NCBI GenBank assembly: GCA_002293065.1
Contig: DBCN01000008.1
Location: 1-5,854, forward strand
DNA: 5,854 bases
From: Opitutia bacterium UBA957
GTDB taxonomy: Bacteria > Verrucomicrobiota > Verrucomicrobiia > Opitutales > UBA953
Direction of reading: 5' to 3'
The position numbers were made by a program, and so were the translations under genes. This document shows positions 1 through 5,059 of this stretch, in pieces (positions within the stretch are counted from its first letter, which is position 1; every line of letters starts with the position of its first letter). Under the pieces are notes generated by a model. It saw only the letters and a list, made by a program, of their open reading frames with translations, had not been told where the DNA came from and did no database searches.

Positions 1-3000
1 GTGAGGCCGGTCAGCGAGGTCAGCTGCAGTTTCGTGATCGCCGCGGTGGTGGTCGAGTTGGAGGTGATCAGGTTGTAGTTGATCGCGTCGTTGCCGCCGA
101 TGGTCAGGCCGGTGATGTTCACCGTCTTGCCCGGGGCGGCGTTCTTGTCCACGAAGTTGCCCGTGGCCGAGCTGACCGTCAGCGTGTCGCCGGAGAGGAG
201 GCCCGTGAAGCCGGCCGCACCGGTGTTCAAGGTCGCCGTCGTGTTGCCGTCGTAGACCTTGTCCTGAGCGGTGATGCCGGTGATCGCGCTGATGTCGAGC
301 TTGAGGATCGCGGCCGTCGTCGTGAACGGACCGGCCGGGAGCTCGTAGTTGCCGGCGTCGGTGCCGCCCAGGGTGAGGCCGGTGATGGTCACCGTCTTGC
401 CGCTGGCGGCGTTCTTGTCCGAGAACGTGCCCGTCGCCGTGGCGATCGTGAGCGTGTCGCCCGAGACCTTGCCGCCAAAGACGGCCGCGCCCGTATTGAG
501 CGTCGCGCCCGTGAGCTGGTTGTAGGAGCGGTCGTTCGCCGTGAGGCCGGTCAGCGAGGTCAGCTGCAGCTTCGTGATGATGCCGATGTTGCCGGTGGCG
601 GTCAGGCTGCTCGGGCCATAACCGTAGACGGGCTTACCCGTGCTACTGAGCGCGGAGAGGTTACCCACGGGGATCACCGAAGAGGTAATGCTGATGCCCG
701 TGCCGACGTCCTTCGATGCGTACGTTCCGGTCGAGGGCAGAGTGCCGGTGAAGCTCAGTACGTCGCCACCGACGGCGCCGGAGGTGATCGCATAGTTGGC
801 GGTGGCGAGGTTGATGGAGGCAGTGTTGCCGTTATAGACCTTGGAGGCGGTGTTCACCAAGGACGCGACGATGGTCGGCTGGATGGTGTAGAACATGCCG
901 TTCCCGGTACCGAGGGGAGCGGTCGAGCCATAGGTGGCACCGTACTGCTTGAAGTCGTAGGGCAGGTTGCCGGCGACATCGCCGGCGACAGGATCGAACG
1001 GGGTCGGATTTGAGCTCCAGACCTGCCAGGTCTTGCCCGTGCCGGGCTGCAGCGTATTCGTCCCCCCTCCGTTGACGAACTTGCCGGCGTTGATGGTGAC
1101 GTTGCCGCTGACCGCTACGGGAGCGTTGGTGGTGACCGTGCCCGAACCGGCGTTGAGCGTGAGGTTTGTCAACTTCCCAGCGGCGCCGGCCTGCATCCAA
1201 CTGACGGAGTTGGCCGACATCGGCACCCAATTGGCACTCTTGACGACGAACTCGATGTAATCAACCTGCTCGGTGCTCGTAAACGTCACAAAGCCACCGC
1301 TGTTGGCGGTGAGGCTGAAGATGGTACCATTCGGGCGAATGAAATCGGCGATTCCATCTGCGTTCAAGCTCATGAGCGTACCGGACGGGAAGGTCACGGT
1401 TCCCTTCGGAAACACCTGGGATCCGCGGAACTGGGCAGGGGGCCGGGGATTGCCGTAAGCGTCGATGACGATTTCAGGGACCGAGAAGTCGACGTAGCTC
1501 GCCGTGCCCACGCTCCCTCCACCCGCCTGGTATTCGACGAACATGTTACCTGTGACCAGACGATTGACGAAGACCGTGCCAGCAACAGCTTGATTCAGGG
1601 TAATGCTGCCACCGGACGTGTTGACGAGAAGTGCGGCGTTACCGCCGAGATCGCCATTGAAGACGACGTTGCCGCCTAGGGTTGAAATGGTCACGTCACC
1701 TGCGGTCAGGCAAAGGGCTCCGGCGTAGTTGCTGGAAGAGAACGTACCGCCGAAACTCAGCCCCAATGAGTTGGTGGAAGCCGAGATATTGCCTCCAAGA
1801 TAGATGACCGGGGCGAAAAGCGAAAGCGTGGTGTTGCGCGTGCCTGCGTAGGAAAACGACGTCTTAAAGTCGATGGAAGCGTTGGCCTGCAAGGAAACAT
1901 CGGCGGAGTTGAGGGCGTTCGAGAGCGTCAAAACGCTGATCTGGGAGGTACCGGTGGCCTGCCCCTGCGCCGCCGACAAGGTGCTACCGCCGCTGGCGAT
2001 GATCTCCAGGACATCTGGGTCGAGGAGCCATGAGCCGAAGTGGCCGCCGGGAGCGACCGCATTGATGGAGGCAGCTTCGGTGATGTGGACATTGGCGGCG
2101 GAGGTCTCGATGAAACCGCCGTTGCCGCCATGGGGCGCCGAGACATCGAGACGGCCGGAAACGGACACGGCGTCGCCATTGCTCAGGCCACCCAAGAGAA
2201 GGATTTGCCCCTGCTCACCGGTCGCGAGCGTACGGGCTTCGACGATGCCTTCGTTGCTGATCGCCGCAGGCACGAGTTCACCCGCGCCACGGGCGGTCAA
2301 GAGCACCCGACCACCATCGGCACGGATGGCCCCACCATTGCGGACGAGGGCGTCGACCGCTCCTTGGTCGACGGAGACGTTGACCAAGCCACCCAGGTTG
2401 AGGGTGACACGGGAACCGGCGGCGAGGTTCACCGAACCGCGTTCGGCCGAGATGCTGCCGTCGTTGATCACGCGGGCGGCAATCAAGGAAATCGACCCAC
2501 CGGGGGCGGCGACCAAGGAGCCTTCGTTCACGACCACGCCCGAGCCTGGGTTACCGAAGGTGTAGCTGCCGGCGACGAAGTCCTCGTTCGAGAGAGCCAA
2601 GGTGGAGGCGACGAGACCACCGACGCTCACCTGAGCGGTCTTGGCGAAAAGAACCCCGCTCGGGTTGAGAAGGAAGACCTGGCCATTGGCGGATAAGGCC
2701 CCCTGGATAACGGAGGCATCGGCCCCGGTGACGCGGTTGAGCGCGACGGACGTCGCGGAGGGCTGGACAAACCGGACGCTGGCGCCATCGCCGATGCTGA
2801 AGCTGTCCCAATTGATGGCCAGCTTCGGGGTGTTTTGGGTCACCGTGAGGGCGGAACCGGACGTGGCGACACTGCCGGAACCGACGACGACGGTGCCGCC
2901 GGTGGGAAGGGTCGGAGCAGCCTCGAGACCGGTGCTCAGGAGAGTAGCGGCCAGCAGGAAGGCCCGGCAGTTACGCAAGCGCAGGGAGGAACGGGTGGTG

Positions 3001-3020
3001 TTTTTCATGAAATTTTTCAT
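1..3020 (-). CDS. Giant two-partner-secretion (filamentous haemagglutinin-like) exoprotein with YDG repeats, C-terminus beyond window
   Basis: An unbroken frame of 1006 codons runs off the left edge. Residues 1-35 look like a Sec signal peptide: basic start, then hydrophobic CRAFLLAATLLSTG, with cleavage near LEAA. Residues 36-145 match the TPS domain, with INWDSFSIG at 69-77, LNRVTG at 94-99 and the NPSGVLF loop at 119-125. In this family that domain is recognised by a TpsB outer-membrane translocator. Residues 145-500 are Gly/Ser/Ala/Val-rich and look like a beta-helix, with a family-typical SWLLDPD motif at 330-336. Residues 505-620 are unassigned. The TWQVWSSNP linker at 664-672 precedes YDG repeats from about 717. 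Only two cysteines are present. The start is ATG 3020, with ATG 3008 (residue 5) an in-frame alternative; neither has a clear ribosome site, and an in-frame stop at 3051-3053 bounds the frame. Role: surface or secreted adhesin, inferred from family. No tpsB partner is in view. Confidence 0.88.
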   Translation of the reverse strand, partial: MKNFMKNTTRSSLRLRNCRAFLLAATLLSTGLEAAPTLPTGGTVVVGSGSVATSGSALTVTQNTPKLAINWDSFSIGDGASVRFVQPSATSVALNRVTGADASVIQGALSANGQVFLLNPSGVLFAKTAQVSVGGLVASTLALSNEDFVAGSYTFGNPGSGVVVNEGSLVAAPGGSISLIAARVINDGSISAERGSVNLAAGSRVTLNLGGLVNVSVDQGAVDALVRNGGAIRADGGRVLLTARGAGELVPAAISNEGIVEARTLATGEQGQILLLGGLSNGDAVSVSGRLDVSAPHGGNGGFIETSAANVHITEAASINAVAPGGHFGSWLLDPDVLEIIASGGSTLSAAQGQATGTSQISVLTLSNALNSADVSLQANASIDFKTSFSYAGTRNTTLSLFAPVIYLGGNISASTNSLGLSFGGTFSSSNYAGALCLTAGDVTISTLGGNVVFNGDLGGNAALLVNTSGGSITLNQAVAGTVFVNRLVTGNMFVEYQAGGGSVGTASYVDFSVPEIVIDAYGNPRPPAQFRGSQVFPKGTVTFPSGTLMSLNADGIADFIRPNGTIFSLTANSGGFVTFTSTEQVDYIEFVVKSANWVPMSANSVSWMQAGAAGKLTNLTLNAGSGTVTTNAPVAVSGNVTINAGKFVNGGGTNTLQPGTGKTWQVWSSNPTPFDPVAGDVAGNLPYDFKQYGATYGSTAPLGTGNGMFYTIQPTIVASLVNTASKVYNGNTASINLATANYAITSGAVGGDVLSFTGTLPSTGTYASKDVGTGISITSSVIPVGNLSALSSTGKPVYGYGPSSLTATGNIGIITKLQLTSLTGLTANDRSYNQLTGATLNTGAAVFGGKVSGDTLTIATATGTFSDKNAASGKTVTITGLTLGGTDAGNYELPAGPFTTTAAILKLDISAITGITAQDKVYDGNTTATLNTGAAGFTGLLSGDTLTVSSATGNFVDKNAAPGKTVNITGLTIGGNDAINYNLITSNSTTTAAITKLQLTSLTGL
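33..302 (-). repeat. YDG-type repeat 3 (90 residues, 270 bp)
   Basis: Residues 907-996 of the adhesin. It carries the canonical KVYDGNTTATLNTGAA signature, then GDTLTV, GNFVDKNAAPGKTVNITGL and GNDAINYNL. At position 32 a further unit opens with KLQLTSLTGLT and is cut by the left window edge. The array therefore continues outside the window and its total number of copies is unknown. Confidence 0.85.
303..572 (-). repeat. YDG-type repeat 2 (90 residues, 270 bp)
   Basis: Residues 817-906 of the adhesin, from KLQLTSLTGLT to the next KLDISAITGIT. The signature is degenerate (RSYNQLTGATLNTGAA), but GDTLTI, GTFSDKNAASGKTVTITGL and GTDAGNYELP follow in the usual order. It aligns with repeat 3 without gaps at an offset of exactly 270 bp; for example, accgtcttgcc occurs at both 391 and 121. 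Confidence 0.85.
573..872 (-). repeat. YDG-type repeat 1 (divergent, about 100 residues) within the adhesin
   Basis: Residues about 717-816 of the adhesin. KVYNGNTAS at 727-735 corresponds to the YDG signature (KVYDGNT), followed by GDVLSFTGT and YASKDVGTG, matching the GDTLT and DKNAASGK segments of the later units. It is about 10 residues longer than the next two units because of an extra stretch containing KPVYGYGPSSL. The DNA is not in the 270-bp register of the downstream units. Its boundaries are approximate. Confidence 0.7.
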
Positions 3021-3093
3021 ATTTTTGATAAACAAAAGTAGGCAGATAAATTACACAACGAGTAAACGATCCAGTCATGAAGCCTCGCACATT

Positions 3094-3109
3094 TAAGGCG
3101 CGCCCCTTA
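3094..3109 (-). repeat. Small stem-loop in the putative adhesin leader
   Basis: TAAGG (3094-3098) pairs with CCTTA (3105-3109) around a GC-rich loop, and overlaps the 8-bp palindrome GGCGCGCC at 3097-3104. If transcription starts near 3181, the element lies in the 5' leader of the adhesin mRNA about 75 nt before the start codon. No T-run follows on the minus strand, so it is not a clear terminator. Confidence 0.25.
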
Positions 3110-3187
3110 GACTTGTCGGGTGCGGGCGCTAAACTACCGGGTTGATCGGCTGGCAGTTTGGGTGGGGGTAAAATGCCGCAAACTCCT

Positions 3188-3216
3188 ATTATATGAGCGA
3201 AACGCTCAAATAATAA
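3188..3216 (-). promoter_or_regulatory. Candidate promoter of the adhesin gene
   Basis: On the minus strand a perfect TATAAT (3193-3188) lies 17 bp downstream of TTATTA (3216-3211), a poor -35 box matching TTGACA at three of six positions. The spacer is almost entirely filled by the dyad at 3194-3208. A transcript from here would start near 3181 and carry a leader of about 160 nt before ATG 3020. The prediction rests on consensus matching alone; the weak -35 would fit an activator-dependent promoter. Confidence 0.45.
3194..3208. promoter_or_regulatory. 15-bp dyad TGAGCGAAACGCTCA, candidate operator
   Basis: Perfect 6-bp arms (TGAGCG/CGCTCA) flank a 3-bp AAA centre. The dyad abuts the TATAAT box of the minus-strand promoter candidate. 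Twelve bases of it (3198-3209, cgaaacgctcaa) recur as an exact inverted copy at 3313-3324 on the nuoG side. The size and symmetry fit the binding site of a dimeric regulator. No regulator gene is in the window, so none is named. Confidence 0.45.
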
Positions 3217-3281
3217 TCAATTGACCATAATTCTACATATAACTGGTGGCTTGGTTTTCATATACGCAGCTTTGTTACCGT

Positions 3282-3292
3282 GTCTCCGAGAC
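3282..3292. repeat. 11-bp palindrome GTCTC-C-GAGAC
   Basis: Perfect 5-bp arms with a 1-bp centre lie about 100 bp upstream of the nuoG start, between the AT-rich segment and the second TTGAGCGTTTCG copy. It is too short and lacks the T-run needed for a terminator. An operator half-site arrangement is possible, but chance occurrence is not excluded. Confidence 0.3.
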
Positions 3293-3312
3293 TTTATCCT
3301 CTCGGCACCAAA

Positions 3313-3334
3313 TTGAGCGTTTCGAGCGTATTTC
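3313..3334 (+). promoter_or_regulatory. Second copy of the TTGAGCGTTTCG motif, possible nuoG promoter element
   Basis: TTGAGCGTTTCG (3313-3324) is identical to the minus-strand reading of 3209-3198. In both copies, four bases separate the motif from a -10-like hexamer: TATAAT for the adhesin, TATTTC (3329-3334) here. The right arm differs (AGCG instead of CTCA), so this copy lacks full dyad symmetry and instead repeats GAGCG directly (3315-3319 and 3324-3328). If TATTTC is a -10, the nuoG leader would be about 50 nt. No convincing -35 box was found. Confidence 0.35.
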
Positions 3335-3393
3335 CCCCTTTCCCCTTGCGGCAGGAGGGGGGTGTCCTAACTTGCGGTTAACTTTCCAGACGC

Positions 3394-5052
3394 ATGGTCA
3401 CGGACAACAAACCTTCTTTGGTCACCCTCAACGTCGATGGCGTCGAACACCAGGTCCCCGCGGGGGCCAATCTGGTCGATGCGCTCGCCAAAATCGGCAA
3501 GGAAGTCCCCCACTATTGCTACCACCCGAAGCTCCCGGTGGCGGGTAACTGCCGCATGTGCCTCGTGGAGCTGGGCTCCCCCCTCCGCGATCGCGCCACC
3601 AACGAGGTGGTGCTCGAGAACGGCAAGCCGAAGATCGGCTGGCAGCCGAAGCCGGCCATCGCCTGCGCGACCACCGTTTCCCCGGGCCTGCACGTCCGCC
3701 TCGAGTCGCCCGGCGTCAAGGCCTGCCGCGAAGGCGTGACGGAGATGCTCCTCCTCAACCACCCGCTGGATTGCCCGATCTGCGACCAGGCCGGCGAGTG
3801 CAAACTACAAGAATATTCTGCGGAATACGGCCGCGGGGCCTCCCGCTACGTCGACGAGAAGAACGCCAAGCCGAAGCACACCCGCCTCGGGCCCCGCGTC
3901 ACGCTCGACGACGAACGCTGCATCCTCTGCTCGCGCTGCGTGCGCTTCACCGCCGAGATCGCCAAGGACCCTGTCCTGGGCTTCGTCAACCGCGGTTCCT
4001 ACAACACGCTGACCTGCTTCCCGGGCCGCGAGCTGGCGAACAACTACTCGCTCAACACGGTCGACATCTGCCCCGTGGGCGCGCTCACGAGCACCGACTT
4101 CCGCTTCAAGATGCGTGTCTGGTTCCTCAAGCAGACGGCCAGCATCGACACCGAATCGTCCGCCGGCGCCAACACGACCGTGTGGTCGCGCGAAGGGAAA
4201 ATCTACCGCATCACCCCGCGCCAGAACGACGCCGTCAACGACACGTGGATGGCCGACTCCGGCCGGGAACTTTTCAAGGCCGTCGAGGCTCCCAATCGCA
4301 TCACGCGCGCGACGGTCAAGACGTCGGCTGTGACGCTTGATATCGCGCTCGCCGCCGCCGCCGAAGCCCTCGCCGCCGGCCCGCTCGCCATCGTCGGTTC
4401 CGCCCACGCTTCCGTCGAGGAACAGCGCGCGCTCGCGCACCTGGCCAAGCAGCAGGGCGCCAAGGTCTACGTGCCCGCCCACCGTGGCGCCGGCGACGGC
4501 CTGCTGGTCTCCGAAGACCGCTCCCCGAATTTCCGCGGTGCCCTCGTCACCGGCCTCACCGACCATGCCGCCGATGCGGACCTCAAGGCCCTCGCCGCCG
4601 ACATCGACGCCGGCAAGGTGAAGTCCGTCCTCATCGTCCGCGAAGACGTCACCGCCTTCGGCCTGCCCGCTTCGACGCTGGCGAAGGTCCGCAGCGTCGT
4701 CCTCGCCACGCACCACGACGTCACCACCGCCGCCGCCGAAATCGTGTTGCCGGCACTGTCCGTCTTCGAACGCAGCGGCACTTTCGTGAACTGCCAGTTC
4801 CGCCTGCAGGCCTTCGCCCAAGCCGTCCCCGGCCCGGCGGGCGTGCTGCCCGACCTCCTCGTGCTCGCGAAACTCGCGGGCGCCGACGCGGCCAGCATCT
4901 GGTCCGACCTCTCCGCCAACATCCCGGCGCTCGCCGGCCTGAACGGCGCGCTCCTCCCTGCGGGCGGCGTGCAGCTCGACGGCTCCGCTTGGTCCGCGCT
5001 TACATTCCCGGAAGGCAAACTCCTGAAGTTCGCCCCGCTCGCCCAAGCCTAA
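3394..5052 (+). CDS. nuoG: NADH-quinone oxidoreductase subunit G (complex I peripheral arm)
   Basis: 552-residue complex I subunit that passes electrons from the NADH-oxidising NuoEF module toward NuoI through Fe-S clusters on the cytoplasmic side. The [2Fe-2S] N1b ligands are C42, C53, C56 and C91. The His-ligated [4Fe-4S] N5 set is H123, C127, C130 and C136 (HPLDCPICDQAGEC). The [4Fe-4S] N4 set is C176, C179, C182 and C226. The N7 ligand positions are D252, S255, A259 and A287, so that cluster is absent, as in mitochondrial NDUFS1. From about residue 300 a vestigial molybdopterin-oxidoreductase-like domain follows, including FERSGTFVN at 458-466. It is much shorter than in E. coli NuoG (about 900 residues). 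The 34-residue gap between C56 and C91 is larger than the usual 13. ATG 3394 is fixed by an in-frame TAA at 3379-3381; no Shine-Dalgarno is visible. nuoH follows after 7 bp. Confidence 0.97.
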   Translation: MVTDNKPSLVTLNVDGVEHQVPAGANLVDALAKIGKEVPHYCYHPKLPVAGNCRMCLVELGSPLRDRATNEVVLENGKPKIGWQPKPAIACATTVSPGLHVRLESPGVKACREGVTEMLLLNHPLDCPICDQAGECKLQEYSAEYGRGASRYVDEKNAKPKHTRLGPRVTLDDERCILCSRCVRFTAEIAKDPVLGFVNRGSYNTLTCFPGRELANNYSLNTVDICPVGALTSTDFRFKMRVWFLKQTASIDTESSAGANTTVWSREGKIYRITPRQNDAVNDTWMADSGRELFKAVEAPNRITRATVKTSAVTLDIALAAAAEALAAGPLAIVGSAHASVEEQRALAHLAKQQGAKVYVPAHRGAGDGLLVSEDRSPNFRGALVTGLTDHAADADLKALAADIDAGKVKSVLIVREDVTAFGLPASTLAKVRSVVLATHHDVTTAAAEIVLPALSVFERSGTFVNCQFRLQAFAQAVPGPAGVLPDLLVLAKLAGADAASIWSDLSANIPALAGLNGALLPAGGVQLDGSAWSALTFPEGKLLKFAPLAQA

Positions 5053-5059
5053 GTCGACC

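Larger units (their letters stand above)
3021..3393. other. Non-coding divergent intergenic region between adhesin and nuoG
   Basis: This 373-bp gap separates two divergent genes and must hold both promoters. It is clearly AT-richer than either gene, most strongly at about 3181-3265. Open frames entering it are short or overlap the flanking genes and look spurious. No tRNA, known riboswitch or terminator (stem plus T-run) was recognised. It contains the dyads and the promoter candidate listed separately. The AGGAGG at 3353-3358 is about 35 nt upstream of nuoG and cannot serve that start, because an in-frame TAA lies between them at 3379-3381. Confidence 0.8.

Noticed and set aside
1..578. 270-bp repeats as a CRISPR array or satellite
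   Set aside because: They are in-frame protein repeats of the YDG type with coding-type divergence, not short identical repeats with unique spacers.
1873..2696. Two long overlapping plus-strand open frames (230 and 218 codons)
   Set aside because: They lie antisense to the adhesin's continuous frame, which shows clear TPS-family motifs. Their translations are Pro/Arg/Thr- or Gly/Asp-rich without any domain, as expected from shadows in GC-rich repeat-like DNA.
2971..3078. 35-codon minus-strand frame (ATG at 3078) overlapping the adhesin start
   Set aside because: It has no ribosome site, and its second half is only the out-of-frame reading of the adhesin signal peptide. A regulatory upstream ORF cannot be excluded but has no support.
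3221..3243. TTGACC (3221-3226) with TATAAC (3238-3243) as a plus-strand promoter
   Set aside because: The spacer is only 11 bp, too short for a sigma-70-type promoter, and no alternative -10 sits at 16-18 bp.
3353..3370. AGGAGG at 3353-3358 followed by GTG TCC TAA
   Set aside because: The spacing to GTG is only 3 nt and the frame is two codons long. It is also too far from nuoG ATG 3394, with an in-frame stop between, so it is probably part of a purine run.
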